A stretch of 64,000 bases of DNA, taken from CAYGDP01 sp964348665. Lineage in GTDB: Bacteria; Verrucomicrobiota; Verrucomicrobiia; Palsa-1439; CAYGDP01. The stretch is from positions 1 through 64,000 of the forward strand of contig CAYGDP010000013.1 in assembly GCA_964348665.1 (NCBI GenBank), written 5' to 3'. A program made the translations under genes and the position numbers. This document shows positions 17,719 to 26,868 of the stretch, piece by piece; within the stretch, counting starts at the first letter, position 1, and each line of letters opens with the position of its first letter. Below the pieces are notes generated by a model that was given only the letters and a program-made list of their open reading frames with translations, was not told the origin of the DNA and ran no database searches.

Positions 17719-20067
17719 TCAAGCCTTGGGTTCGTCTCCCAACGGATCTTCATCCAGATCCACCAGGATTTCGCGTGGCGCCGCCCCTTTGTTGGGGCCG
17801 ACAATGCCGCGCTGCTCGAGGATATCCATGATCCGCGCAGCGCGGTTATAGCCGATGCCAAGCCGCCGCTGCAACATGGAAGTGCTGGCGCGTTTTGTTT
17901 GTTGCAGTACTTCAATGCACTGCTCCACCAATTCCTCGTCCTCTTCTTCTCCCTCGCCAGCAACATTGGTAGAATCCGGCCGGCTGATATCAATCTGCTC
18001 CGGCTCAAACGCCGCAGGGCATCGTTTTTCAATGAAATCCACCACGCGGCGAATTTCATCGTCCTGCACATACGTCGCTTGCGCCCGGGTCAATCGGGAA
18101 CTGCCGGGGGGCAAATAAAGCATGTCCCCTTTGCCAATCAGCTTATCAGCGCCGTTGGCGTCCAGAATGACGCGGGAATCCTGTTTCGAGGCAACCTGAA
18201 ACGCGACACGAGCCGGGAAGTTGGCTTTGATGACGCCGGTGATGACATCCACGCTTGGGCGTTGGGTCGAGAGAACCATGTGAATGCCTGTGGCTCGCGC
18301 CAATTGCGCCAATCGCGCCACCGCCATTTCAACATCCTTGCCCGCCACCATCATTACGTCAGCCAATTCATCCACAAAGACCACGATGTAGGGGAGTTTG
18401 GCCGGAATTTCCGGCTCGACCGGCGCTCCTTCGGCTCCTTCCTCGAATAATTCCTTGTCGTCAGACTCCTTTTTCTTGGCCGGTTTCTCGGCGTCGGGCC
18501 GAGAGTTGAATCCGGAGATGTTCCGAACGCCGACTCGGGCAAATACGCGATAACGATGCTCCATTTCGTCCAGCAGCTTGCGCAGCGCCAGCGGGACTTT
18601 CTTGGCGTCGGTCACAATCGGCATCCACAAATGCGGCAATCGCGAATACATTTGCATCTCGACAATCTTAGGATCAATCATCACCAGCCGAAGATCGGTA
18701 GGGGAGGAGTGAAACAGTAAACTCGTGATCAGCGCATTGACACAAACCGTTTTGCCCGCCCCTGTTGCCCCGGCGATGAGCATATGAGGCATCTCCGTTA
18801 GATCGGCGACGATGGAGTTGCCCGATATATCTTTGCCAAGCGCAATCGGGATTTTTGCGCGGCGCGCCTTCCATTCGTCCGACTCGATCAATTCCCGCAG
18901 ATACACAACAGCTGTCGTTGAGTTTGGCACTTCAATGCCCACTGTACCTTTGCCTGGAATCGGCGTCTGGATCCGTACCTGTGTCGCCCGCATCGCCAGC
19001 GCGATGTTGTTATTGAGCGCGGCGATCCTCTCCACGCGAACTCCCGGCGCCGGACAGATTTCGTACCGGGTAATCACCGGTCCGCGTTGCACTTCGCCGA
19101 TGGTAACTTCAATATTGAAATCGCGCAAAGTCGCCGCGAGGATCTCGGCGTTTACTTTCAGGTCGTCCTTGATTTGCCTCTCGCCCAATGGCGGCGGCGG
19201 ATTCAGAAGCGAGACCGGCGGAAATTCGTAGTCACCCACCATCGGCGGCGGAGGTGGAGGCAAGGCTTCCTTCTTCACCCTCGGTTTTGGCTTTGGTTTG
19301 ACCACCGGTTCATCGGTAATTATGGATGAGGCGAGTAATTCCTGTCCCGGTTTGGCACTGTGCGTGACGGGTGGCGGCGGCAACGCAGTGTCGGTGATCA
19401 CACTCGATTCCTTCGAAAGACGCTCGCGGTCAGCGAGATAATCTTTTAACTCGTACTCCGGCGTTTCCGGCTTCGATTTCTCGGTCTTGCGCGCGGATTT
19501 CCAGCCCCACTTCGACGTCAACCATTGCCAGGCCTCGATTCCGTGAACGCTCGGATGAAACCCTGTCAACAAAACCAGCGCCACTGCCCATGCCGTTGCC
19601 ATGAGAAGTATCGCGCCGGTGCGGCTAAGAAAACTGCGCAGAAACATGTCAGCAACAAGACTGCCGATCCAACCGCCTGCGCCGATCGGGGCGAACTGGC
19701 TTCTGGGCGTGCCAAAAAACAATTGAAATAGTATGGCCGTAAATACAATTAGGGCAGCTGTCCATGCAAATTTTCCGGTGAGACTGGCGCTGGTTTCCCG
19801 TCGAAACAGCGCGATACCGAGCGCGCCCACTGCGATTGGAGCAAAAAACGCGGCAAGTCCGATTGTAAAGAAGCTGATATTACCGAGCCACGCGCCCAAC
19901 GGCCCGATAAGATTTCGCTGGGGCGAGTTTGGCGGATTTTGATTGAGCCACAGATCGCCGGCGTCGTACGTGAGCAGGCTCAAGAATGCGATGATCGCCG
20001 TGCCCATGGCGATGATTCCCCAGATTTCATGTCGGACTTCTTCTTTGGACTTGGACAGAGTAGCCAT
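17719..20067 (-). CDS. ftsK: DNA translocase FtsK
   Basis: The 782-residue version starting at ATG 20067 (MATLSKSKEEV) begins just before the first membrane helix. Longer in-frame starts at 20097 and 20112 exist, and no site has a clear Shine-Dalgarno. Four membrane helices (to about residue 175) anchor the protein at the septum. A proline-rich linker follows, then the alpha-beta motor with Walker A GATGAGKTVCVNAL (about residue 430) and Walker B YIVVFVDELADVMMV. The C-terminal winged-helix gamma domain (ASTSMLQRRLGIGYNRAARIM) reads KOPS-type polar sequences. FtsK pumps DNA and activates XerCD at dif during division. An acidic-basic insertion lies between the Walker motifs (AEKPAKKKESDDKELFEEG). 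Confidence 0.95.
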   Translation of the reverse strand: MATLSKSKEEVRHEIWGIIAMGTAIIAFLSLLTYDAGDLWLNQNPPNSPQRNLIGPLGAWLGNISFFTIGLAAFFAPIAVGALGIALFRRETSASLTGKFAWTAALIVFTAILFQLFFGTPRSQFAPIGAGGWIGSLVADMFLRSFLSRTGAILLMATAWAVALVLLTGFHPSVHGIEAWQWLTSKWGWKSARKTEKSKPETPEYELKDYLADRERLSKESSVITDTALPPPPVTHSAKPGQELLASSIITDEPVVKPKPKPRVKKEALPPPPPPMVGDYEFPPVSLLNPPPPLGERQIKDDLKVNAEILAATLRDFNIEVTIGEVQRGPVITRYEICPAPGVRVERIAALNNNIALAMRATQVRIQTPIPGKGTVGIEVPNSTTAVVYLRELIESDEWKARRAKIPIALGKDISGNSIVADLTEMPHMLIAGATGAGKTVCVNALITSLLFHSSPTDLRLVMIDPKIVEMQMYSRLPHLWMPIVTDAKKVPLALRKLLDEMEHRYRVFARVGVRNISGFNSRPDAEKPAKKKESDDKELFEEGAEGAPVEPEIPAKLPYIVVFVDELADVMMVAGKDVEMAVARLAQLARATGIHMVLSTQRPSVDVITGVIKANFPARVAFQVASKQDSRVILDANGADKLIGKGDMLYLPPGSSRLTRAQATYVQDDEIRRVVDFIEKRCPAAFEPEQIDISRPDSTNVAGEGEEEDEELVEQCIEVLQQTKRASTSMLQRRLGIGYNRAARIMDILEQRGIVGPNKGAAPREILVDLDEDPLGDEPKA

Positions 20068-20427
20068 TTGGCGCGCAATATAAACTGGTCGCGCCATTTT
20101 GCAAGTGCCCACTATGCATAAGTACCTGCGGCAGAAAGAGTAGCTCCGCGCCGCAGTCGAGGAATTATGCGAAGGAAATTACCTGCAAAAAAGTGCCTAG
20201 GTTGAGGATAGGAAGCCTTTACGATACTTGTGCCGGTGCTGACCGAGACATGTCTGGCTTGGTCGAATTGCGCCTTCGGTTCTGGGCGGTTGTTTCTCGA
20301 CAATGGGTTGTTTTCATTTGGCGGGTGTAGCGCTTCCTTGCAGTTTGTCCAGTCGCGAACACCTATTACAAGGACTACGCTCCGATGTGTTCTGAAAAGA
20401 ACGAATGAAGCAAGCGGTGATTGATGG
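20068..20427. other. Intergenic region upstream of ftsK, no gene seen
   Basis: These 360 bp separate the ftsK start from the stop of the small membrane protein gene, both on the minus strand. Open frames crossing it are low-complexity and start inside neighbouring genes. I see no tRNA, convincing hairpin terminator or strong promoter pair. It presumably holds the ftsK promoter. Confidence 0.5.
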
Positions 20428-20829
20428 TCAATTCTTTGGCGGAGCGACCATTGGCGGTTGTTTGGGTTGATCGCCGTCGGAGACTTTCGCCGGTTGAGAG
20501 GTGGCAGCGCCACTGGCCGCTTGTTTTTTAGAGACGCGATAGTAGAGCATGTAGGCGAATCCGAAGGCGGACGTGAGGAAGGAAACGGCGAGCCAAAAAC
20601 CGGATTGGTCGTTGCCGCCATTGATTGCCGCCAGAAGCAGCGACGCGACAGCGATGCATAGGAAGACCAGCGCGCGCCGATACGTCTTGAGCGGGTTGGG
20701 TTCTTCCGGGTTGATGCCGCGCTCGATGAGCGCCATCTTGCGACGGTGACGCAGAATCAACGCCGTAAACGCGAACGCAAACAGGCCAATAATGAGGAGT
20801 AGAACGAGAACGGCTTCGCCGCCTTTCAT
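20428..20829 (-). CDS. Small membrane protein of unknown function (DUF6249-like)
   Basis: The 133-residue product has an N-terminal membrane helix followed by RHRRKMALIERGINPEE, then two more helices and a Gln/Pro/Ala-rich tail. The MALIERGI segment after the first helix is common in DUF6249-type proteins, which often sit near ECF sigma factor genes; I have not searched a database. Here it is divergent from the ECF sigma gene with about 100 bp between starts, so the two may share a regulatory region. Confidence 0.75.
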   Translation of the reverse strand: MKGGEAVLVLLLIIGLFAFAFTALILRHRRKMALIERGINPEEPNPLKTYRRALVFLCIAVASLLLAAINGGNDQSGFWLAVSFLTSAFGFAYMLYYRVSKKQAASGAATSQPAKVSDGDQPKQPPMVAPPKN

Positions 20830-20928
20830 GAATTCCTTTCGTTTGCTCTAAGACCGCGTGTCGGTTATAAAAGTTTCAGCTTTCTTGAAACATCATGCAG
20901 GCGCCAATGGTCAAAGGAGCGGATGGAA

Positions 20929-21519
20929 ATGCCAGCTGAAATTGACGCGGAGACACTCGCGGCGGCGCGACGCGGCGACGACCGCGCGCTGGGCCGTCTC
21001 ATCGAGCATTACAAAAGTTATGTGTACACGCTCGCGTACCGCGTGGTGCGCGACTCGCATGAGGCGGAAGACGTGGCGCAGGAGACGTTTATCAAGGTGG
21101 TGTCAAACCTGCGGCGATTTCGCGGCGACGCGAAATTTTCGGTCTGGCTGTACCGTGTGGTTTACAATACGGCGATCAATCGCCTGAAGAAAAAACCGCT
21201 GGTTGCCGAGCCGTTGTTGAATGAGGAAGGCGATGAGGTGCGATTGGCAGAGGGGACGGACGCGGAACACCCGGCCCGCGTCGCGCTGTCGGTGGAGAGG
21301 AGGGCGATGGTGCGGCGGGCGGTGGAGAAGTTGCCGCAGGAGTACCGGGTGGCTGTGACCTGTTATTATTTGGACGAATTGAGCTATAATGAAATCGCCG
21401 ACGTGATGGGTGTTCCGTTGGGAACCGTGAAGACGTATCTCTCGCGGTCGAAAGACGCGTTGCGGAAAATTCTGTCACGAGGCGAGTTTGGCGACTTGAA
21501 AGAATCGGAGGCATTATGA
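20929..21519 (+). CDS. ECF-type RNA polymerase sigma factor
   Basis: The 196-residue protein has sigma region 2 (YVYTLAYRVVRDSHEAEDVAQETFIKV, including the RpoD-box-like acidic helix) and region 4 (LPQEYRVAVTCYYLDELSYNEIADVMGVPLGTVKTYLSRSKDAL). These are the only sigma domains in ECF factors. I prefer the ATG at 20929 because AGGAG at 20915-20919 lies 9 nt upstream; ATG 20923 leaves only 3 nt. The anti-sigma gene follows with an ATGA overlap. Confidence 0.93.
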   Translation: MPAEIDAETLAAARRGDDRALGRLIEHYKSYVYTLAYRVVRDSHEAEDVAQETFIKVVSNLRRFRGDAKFSVWLYRVVYNTAINRLKKKPLVAEPLLNEEGDEVRLAEGTDAEHPARVALSVERRAMVRRAVEKLPQEYRVAVTCYYLDELSYNEIADVMGVPLGTVKTYLSRSKDALRKILSRGEFGDLKESEAL

Positions 21520-22025
21520 ATTGCAACGAAATCCAGGATTTGATGTTGGAAGCGGAATCGCAGGAGACCGTGGACGAGGCCGTGCGCAAGCATCTGATTG
21601 GCTGCGCGCATTGCCGGGCGGCGTGGCGGGATTACGAGGATGTACTCTCGAGCCTACGCGAGATGGAAGCGCTTCAGCCGAGCGAAGGATTCACGGAGCG
21701 AATCGTTGCCCGGCTGGCGGAGCAACGGACTTTCCGGCGTCAGCTTGCGTTTGCGTTGGCTGCCGTCGTCGCGGTTGCGGCCGGTGGCTGGTTTTTCGCG
21801 GCGACTCTGGAAGGATGGATGGGATTGGCGACGGCGAAGGTGGGTCTTTGGAGCGAGACCTGGCTGGTCTTCGATTTGGAGGCGTTTATGCCGACATCCC
21901 TGTTCGGAACTCGCGTGCTGGGATTGCCGCTATGGCAACTCGCGGCGGCGCTGGGCGCACTTGGGTTGGGATGGGTTGTGACTGAAGCGCTTGATTTTTT
22001 GCCGCAACATGAACGTCGCCGCTGA
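21516..22025 (+). CDS. Membrane-anchored anti-sigma factor with zinc-finger (ZAS-type) motif
   Basis: The 169-residue product begins with a cytoplasmic domain carrying H-x3-C-x2-C (KHLIGCAHC, residues about 25-32), the zinc-binding anti-sigma motif. It has a membrane helix at about residues 72-92 (LAFALAAVVAVAAGGWFF) and further hydrophobic segments toward the C-terminus. It overlaps the sigma gene by 4 nt, the standard sigma/anti-sigma arrangement. It probably holds the sigma factor inactive at the membrane; the signal is unknown. Confidence 0.85.
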   Translation: MNCNEIQDLMLEAESQETVDEAVRKHLIGCAHCRAAWRDYEDVLSSLREMEALQPSEGFTERIVARLAEQRTFRRQLAFALAAVVAVAAGGWFFAATLEGWMGLATAKVGLWSETWLVFDLEAFMPTSLFGTRVLGLPLWQLAAALGALGLGWVVTEALDFLPQHERRR

Positions 22026-22063
22026 ATATTGCTCCGCGTGCGAAGTCGGGATCATCTAGCGCT

Positions 22064-22091
22064 ATTAATCGAAGTCCCTCTGGGGATTAAT
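22064..22091. terminator. Possible bidirectional terminator between anti-sigma and jag genes
   Basis: ATTAATC (22064-22070) pairs with GATTAAT (22085-22091), and CCC/GGG closes an inner stem over TCT with a 5-nt bulge on one side. It lies between two convergent stops. The stem is AT-rich and interrupted, so stability is modest. Confidence 0.3.
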
Positions 22092-22103
22092 TGAACCACA
22101 CGT

Positions 22104-22643
22104 TTACCCCTCGCGGGATGGTTCTGGATTATCGCTGGCAGGCTGGGATTGACGGAGCTGAAGGGTGATGCGTTTACGTCCGCCTTCCCATTCTTCGTTG
22201 GAACTGTAAGTTTCGATTTCCGGGTCGTCTGTGAACGCTCGGTGGACGATTCGGCGGTCGAAGCTGTTCATCGGCTCCAATTGGACTGGATCGCCCCAAC
22301 GGCGGACTTTATCGGCTGCTTCGTGCGCGATCTTGAGGAGATCATCACGCAATCGCTCGCGATATTGCGCGACGTCGATGATGACACGAGGCGGTCGAGG
22401 GGCGTCGGGAGAATTCTCCGGTGAAGCGCCGCTTTGTTTATAGAGCATCCGGTTGAGGATGAATTGAACGTCATTGAGGGTCTGGCCGAATTTGCCGATC
22501 AACCGACCGGCGTCTTCGGTTTCGATATGCAGCATGGGCACGCCGTCGGTGGTGATTTCATCGACTTTGGCGTCAATACCCATGAGGGTGAGCAGTTTTT
22601 CCAGGGTGATTTTTGGATCTAGCTGATTGGGAGAGGTTTCCAT
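22104..22643 (-). CDS. jag: RNA-binding protein Jag/KhpB (KH and R3H domains)
   Basis: The 179-residue product has a KH domain with the GRLIGKFGQTLNDVQFILNRM loop (GxxG-type) and a C-terminal R3H domain (MNSFDRRIVHRAFTDDPEIETYS). The N-terminus is a shortened Jag-N-like segment (ITLEKLLTLMGIDAKVD). It binds RNA and in other bacteria affects cell division and envelope homeostasis. It ends the rpmH-rnpA-yidD-yidC-jag operon, its usual place, starting 13 bp after yidC. Confidence 0.93.
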   Translation of the reverse strand: METSPNQLDPKITLEKLLTLMGIDAKVDEITTDGVPMLHIETEDAGRLIGKFGQTLNDVQFILNRMLYKQSGASPENSPDAPRPPRVIIDVAQYRERLRDDLLKIAHEAADKVRRWGDPVQLEPMNSFDRRIVHRAFTDDPEIETYSSNEEWEGGRKRITLQLRQSQPASDNPEPSREG

Positions 22644-22656
22644 GGTTTACCTCGAT

Positions 22657-24432
22657 TTAGGTTGGGGTTTTCCGGGGGGAAGCAGTTGGCAATTTTGTCA
22701 TATAATTTTGGGCGATGGTAATCAGATTGCCGACCGTCCAATAAAGAACCAATGCTGCTGAAAATTTCCAGGCGTACATCATCAACACCATCACCAGCGG
22801 CATGAACATCGCCATCTTGGCCTGCATCGGGTCAGTGGACGGCGTTTGTTTTGCCTGCCAGACTTGCGTGGCGGCCATCAGGATCAATAGGAGATCGAAT
22901 CGAAACCCTGCCACATAAAAAATCCCGTCGGGTGCGGCGAGGTCGCCCACCCAGAGAAACTTGGCCCCCCATAATTCGGTTGCGCTGATGAGGATGCTGT
23001 AGAAAGCAGCAAAAAAGGGAATCTGCACCAAGGCTGGCAAACAACCGCCGAATTGGTTGACATGATTCTTCTTCATAAGTTTCTGGGTCTCTTGATACAA
23101 CTTCATCTGGTCTTCGGCATATTTATCGCGGATGGCTTTGATTTCGGGCTGAAGCGCCTGCATTTTTTTCATCTGACGCGCACCATAGCCGGTGAGCGGC
23201 CAGAAGATTGCGCGAATGAGCAGCGTGACGAGAATAATGGCCACGCCGAAATTGCCGACGAGTGAATGAAACCAGAGCACGCCGAGGAGCATGGATTTGC
23301 AAATGGCGCTTAACCAGCTTAGTTGCCACGCGAACAATTGCCCAAACTGCATCACTTCATCCTGATGATGCCCAAATTCCTTATGGTTCGACAGCGCGAG
23401 TAGCCGCTTGTATTCTTTAGGACCCGCGTAATAGACAAAGTCTCGGGTATCAGTTTTTCCAGCCTCGATATTGATATCGGATAGATACAGAGAACCGGTG
23501 ACCGCTTTGGCGAGCATTCCCTTGGGAAGCTCGTTTTCGTTCAAGTTCAATTGGTGCCGAGTCGAGCCTGCCCCGGGGCGGTCCGGAGTGAGGATCATCG
23601 CAAAATATTGGTTTTTGATGGCGAGCCATCGAAGAGGCAACGGCTCAATCGTCGTCACCGGTGTGGATTCAATCTCGGTGAGAAAATGATACTTGGGTTC
23701 GGTGCCATCGAACGAATCGACGCGAAGATAAATCCCGCGATTATCCATCGTGAACAACATCCAAATGATGCCGCCTTCCTCGGGGCTGCGCTGTGCCGCC
23801 GTTCCTGCGGTCAATCCAGGCGCCTTAATAGAGATCGCGCGGTCTTTGGGAGCTTCGAATGAAACCTGACAGCGGATTGTATAATCGCTTGCGGCTTCAA
23901 AATCATCGCCTTGGGCTAGTGAATATGTCTTTCGGATTTTCAAGCCCGACGGAGTGATCCGCTCGAAGACGACACTGGATTCGGACTGGCGGATTTCATA
24001 CGACACATTTGAGCCGCCATTTTCGACATTTTCCAAAGCCAGCGCGGGGATGCCGCCGTACTGATTGAGGATGACGGGTTGTTTTTTTGATCCGGTGCCG
24101 TTGGGTTGAATTTCGTATTTGAGGAGGTGAATGCGTTTTACGGCGGCCCCATGGGTGGTCAGCTCGACATCGATAAACTTATTCTTTAAATGAACGGTTT
24201 CTTCGGGCTTGGCCGGAGTTTCTGGTGCGAGAGGTTTTGTTGAGGGTGCTGGTTGAGTACCCGGTGTTTGCGTTGTTGGTGCCAGAGTCGGCGTGGTCTG
24301 TGTGGTCGGTTGATTGAGAGGTGGTGATGGTTTCGGCTGCGGCGCCGGCGCGAATCGCGGCAGAATAAAAACCATGTATCCCAGCATGGCTGCGAATAAG
24401 AGTGCGACGGCTATTTTTTCCTGTTTGTTCAT
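22657..24432 (-). CDS. yidC: Membrane protein insertase YidC
   Basis: The 591-residue protein has the diderm-type layout: an N-terminal membrane helix, a Pro/Thr/Gln-rich linker (residues 30-75), a large periplasmic beta-supersandwich domain (about 80-355), and the conserved five-helix 60KD_IMP core (from WFHSLVGNFGVAIILVTLLIRAIFWPLT). The core holds the Arg of TLLIRAIFWPLT, in the position of the catalytic-groove arginine. It inserts and folds inner-membrane proteins with or without Sec. The gene overlaps yidD by 4 nt. Confidence 0.96.
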   Translation of the reverse strand: MNKQEKIAVALLFAAMLGYMVFILPRFAPAPQPKPSPPLNQPTTQTTPTLAPTTQTPGTQPAPSTKPLAPETPAKPEETVHLKNKFIDVELTTHGAAVKRIHLLKYEIQPNGTGSKKQPVILNQYGGIPALALENVENGGSNVSYEIRQSESSVVFERITPSGLKIRKTYSLAQGDDFEAASDYTIRCQVSFEAPKDRAISIKAPGLTAGTAAQRSPEEGGIIWMLFTMDNRGIYLRVDSFDGTEPKYHFLTEIESTPVTTIEPLPLRWLAIKNQYFAMILTPDRPGAGSTRHQLNLNENELPKGMLAKAVTGSLYLSDINIEAGKTDTRDFVYYAGPKEYKRLLALSNHKEFGHHQDEVMQFGQLFAWQLSWLSAICKSMLLGVLWFHSLVGNFGVAIILVTLLIRAIFWPLTGYGARQMKKMQALQPEIKAIRDKYAEDQMKLYQETQKLMKKNHVNQFGGCLPALVQIPFFAAFYSILISATELWGAKFLWVGDLAAPDGIFYVAGFRFDLLLILMAATQVWQAKQTPSTDPMQAKMAMFMPLVMVLMMYAWKFSAALVLYWTVGNLITIAQNYMTKLPTASPRKTPT

Positions 24433-24665
24433 GCTTTAGGAACTGGATCGTGGCCGCCACAGCAGAACGGATGACAACGCGACAATCGGCGAGCTGTTAA
24501 AGCGGCGCCGCGTCGGGCCCCGTGAAGCGTGATGGCTTGTCGGGCGAACTCGGAGCAGGAAGGTTCAAACCGACACTGGGGCGGGGTGAGCGGAAGACAC
24601 CGCAGCAGCGGGGAGAAAACCAATTGATAGAGCCGGAGACCGGCAAGGAGAAATTGTTTGGTCAC
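24429..24665 (-). CDS. yidD: Membrane protein insertion efficiency factor YidD
   Basis: The 78-residue product has the YidD signature: LAGLRLYQLVFSPLL, then CRFEPSCSEFARQAI and LSRCHPFCCGGHDPVP. The three conserved cysteine positions are present. It sits between rnpA and yidC with 4-nt overlaps on both sides, its standard location. Confidence 0.96.
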   Translation of the reverse strand: MTKQFLLAGLRLYQLVFSPLLRCLPLTPPQCRFEPSCSEFARQAITLHGARRGAALTARRLSRCHPFCCGGHDPVPKA

Positions 24666-25042
24666 GACTTGCCACGTTCCACGTGGGGAGCGGTCGCGCC
24701 CGTCTTGCCGAAGAGGTCGAGAAGTTCGGCCTGCACATCGGAGAATTTCGCGCGGTGAAGTGCCTGACGGGCGACGACGACAATTGAAAAATTGGGTTTG
24801 AGTTGATGTTGATGCCGCCGGTAGATTTCGCGGAGCCAGCGGCGGGCGTGATTGCGCGCGACGGCGGGTCCGAAACTGCGGGCGGTGATCACGCCAAACT
24901 GGCGCGCGCCGGACGGGGACGCAGCGGCATTGACGACGACGAATCGACCGGCGATTCGTCGGCCATGTTCGCGAAGTCGCCGGAATTCGCGTCCGTCGCG
25001 CAGACGGGCGCTACGGGGGAATCGTTGACGGGCAGTAGACAT
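24662..25042 (-). CDS. rnpA: Ribonuclease P protein component
   Basis: The ATG at 25042 (MSTARQRFPRSARLRDGREF) gives 126 residues, the usual RnpA length and start. A longer frame from 25120 runs out of frame through rpmH and is unlikely. The family RNR box appears as ARNHARRWLREIYRRH, with His in the third position instead of Arg or Lys. RnpA binds the leader of pre-tRNA and the catalytic P RNA to make mature 5' ends. The rpmH stop is 22 bp upstream. Confidence 0.93.
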   Translation of the reverse strand: MSTARQRFPRSARLRDGREFRRLREHGRRIAGRFVVVNAAASPSGARQFGVITARSFGPAVARNHARRWLREIYRRHQHQLKPNFSIVVVARQALHRAKFSDVQAELLDLFGKTGATAPHVERGKS

Positions 25043-25064
25043 GGCAAAGAATGGAGCGATCCAA

Positions 25065-25202
25065 TTAGACGGGTGTGAGACGCCATCGGCCTTTTTTTCG
25101 GCGTCGAGCGAGCGTTTCACGGCCGCCTTTGGATTTCATCCGGGCACGGAATCCGTGCTGACGAACGCGGCGGCGTTTCTTGGGCTGGAAGGTGCGTTTC
25201 AT
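25065..25202 (-). CDS. rpmH: 50S ribosomal protein L34
   Basis: The minus-strand frame from ATG 25202 to TAA 25065 encodes a 45-residue, highly basic protein: MKRTFQPKKRRRVRQHGF, then RARMKSKGGRETLARRRKKG and a WRLTPV end. This is the full L34 pattern, normal in length. It heads the rnpA-yidD-yidC-jag operon. No dnaA gene lies beside it; the divergent neighbour is rpoN. Confidence 0.97.
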   Translation of the reverse strand: MKRTFQPKKRRRVRQHGFRARMKSKGGRETLARRRKKGRWRLTPV

Positions 25203-25310
25203 GAGTGGTGCATCTTAGCGTGAGTCCGTCGTTTGTCAAGGAAGGCATTTGCCCGAAAGAGCCTTTCCGCTTGTCGGACTGGAAAAACGCCATTATATAT
25301 TGCCAAGACC

Positions 25311-26747
25311 ATGGCTGGACCAGAAATGATACAATCGCAGCGGCTCGGATTGCAACAGACGCTTTCCCCGCAAATGCAGCAATCGCTCAAAATGCTGCAA
25401 GCGCCCTTGCAAGAGCTGCAGACGCTCGTGCGCGAGGAATTGGAAACCAACCCAACCCTCGAAGAAACGGATCCCGAGATGGATCCCGGGGCCAAGAAGG
25501 AGGGAGAGGAAAAAGCGGACGGGGACGACCCATCGGAAATGGATTTCGAGAAGGAATTTGAGGTGCTTGCCAAGTTGGACGAAGAATGGCGAGATTATTT
25601 TGCCCAGGAAGGGGGTGTGCGGCGGGTCTCGCAGGAGGATGAAGAACGTCGCCAATATTTCATGGACTCCATCGTGCAGCCGGAGTCGTTGGCGGATCAC
25701 TTGATTTCCCAATTGCACGCGTTTGGATTGGACGGCAAAGTGGAAGAGCACGCCGAGTTCATCATTGGCAATCTCGATGACCGCGGTTTTTTGCAAACGC
25801 CCCTGGAAGAATTGGCGGCGGGATCGGCGAAACCAATCGAGGAATTGCAAGAGGCATTGAAGATCGTGCAAGGTTTGCATCCGGTCGGCGTCGGCGCGCG
25901 GGATTTGCGTGAATGTTTACTTTTGCAACTGGACCGACTGGGGAAGGGGAACGACATCGAGTCGGTCATCGTTCGCGACCACCTGCAATCGCTCGCCGGT
26001 AGACGGTACGATTTGATCTCCGCCACGTTGCAAATTTTACCGCAACAAGTCCAAGAGGCGGCGGCTTTTATCGCCACGTTGGATCCGCATCCCGGATCGC
26101 GAATCAGCAGCGAGCCGGACCATTACGTCGTGCCGGATGTTGTTGTTGAGCGGAAGGGGGACGATTATATCGTGATTGTCAATGACGACCAAATTCCCCA
26201 TCTTCGCATCAGTGATACCTATAAGCAATTGATGGGGGAGGCGAAACAGACCACGGATGTCAAAGATTACATTCGACAGAAAATTCAGGCGGGTAAGTTT
26301 CTCATCCGCAGCATTCACCAACGGCAACAAACCATCTCCAATATCGCCACGGAAATCGTTCGTCACCAAAAGGAATTCCTCGATTTCGGGGTTTCACACC
26401 TCAAACCGCTCACCATGGCGCATATCGCAGGTATCGTTGGACTCCATGAAACCACCGTGGGACGTGCAATCGGCGGGAAATACATGCAGACGCCGCGTGG
26501 TTTGTTCGAAATGAAATACTTTTTCACGCCCGGCATCCAAACCGCCAGCGGTCAATCCATCTCCACCACCACCGTCAAGGATATGGTGGCCGAGTTGATC
26601 AAGGCCGAGGACTTAAACAATCCATGGAGCGATCAACAAATCGCCGCCAAATTATCGGAGCAAGGCGTTCCGCTGGCCCGTCGGACTGTTGCCAAGTACA
26701 GGGACGAATTGAGAATCCTCCCGGCCCACCAGCGGAAACGAGTATGA
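25311..26747 (+). CDS. rpoN: RNA polymerase sigma-54 factor
   Basis: I chose ATG 25311 (MAGPEMIQSQRLGLQQTLSPQM), which puts the Gln-rich activator-interacting Region I at the start; ATG 25326 is possible, and a start at 25233 would add residues unlike the family. Region I, an acidic Region II (EKADGDDPSEMDFEKEF), the core-binding domain and the C-terminal DNA-binding part are all present in 478 residues. The RpoN box reads ARRTVAKYRD, with Asp in place of the usual Glu at the last position. Sigma-54 recognises -24/-12 promoters and needs AAA+ activators, none of which is encoded in this window. Confidence 0.95.
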   Translation: MAGPEMIQSQRLGLQQTLSPQMQQSLKMLQAPLQELQTLVREELETNPTLEETDPEMDPGAKKEGEEKADGDDPSEMDFEKEFEVLAKLDEEWRDYFAQEGGVRRVSQEDEERRQYFMDSIVQPESLADHLISQLHAFGLDGKVEEHAEFIIGNLDDRGFLQTPLEELAAGSAKPIEELQEALKIVQGLHPVGVGARDLRECLLLQLDRLGKGNDIESVIVRDHLQSLAGRRYDLISATLQILPQQVQEAAAFIATLDPHPGSRISSEPDHYVVPDVVVERKGDDYIVIVNDDQIPHLRISDTYKQLMGEAKQTTDVKDYIRQKIQAGKFLIRSIHQRQQTISNIATEIVRHQKEFLDFGVSHLKPLTMAHIAGIVGLHETTVGRAIGGKYMQTPRGLFEMKYFFTPGIQTASGQSISTTTVKDMVAELIKAEDLNNPWSDQQIAAKLSEQGVPLARRTVAKYRDELRILPAHQRKRV

Positions 26748-26868
26748 ATCGGGTGTATTTTTTTCAAATGGAATTGCCGTTGACATCGGGGTCAATTCCG
26801 GCCACGATTCGCCGTCCAAGTCGAGTGTAGATTACAAGCCATACCGCTGGAAGGAGAAGAGAACGATT

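Noticed and set aside
20112..20621. 169-residue minus-strand frame through the ftsK upstream region
   Set aside because: It starts inside the small membrane protein gene in another frame, is low-complexity and has no ribosome binding site.
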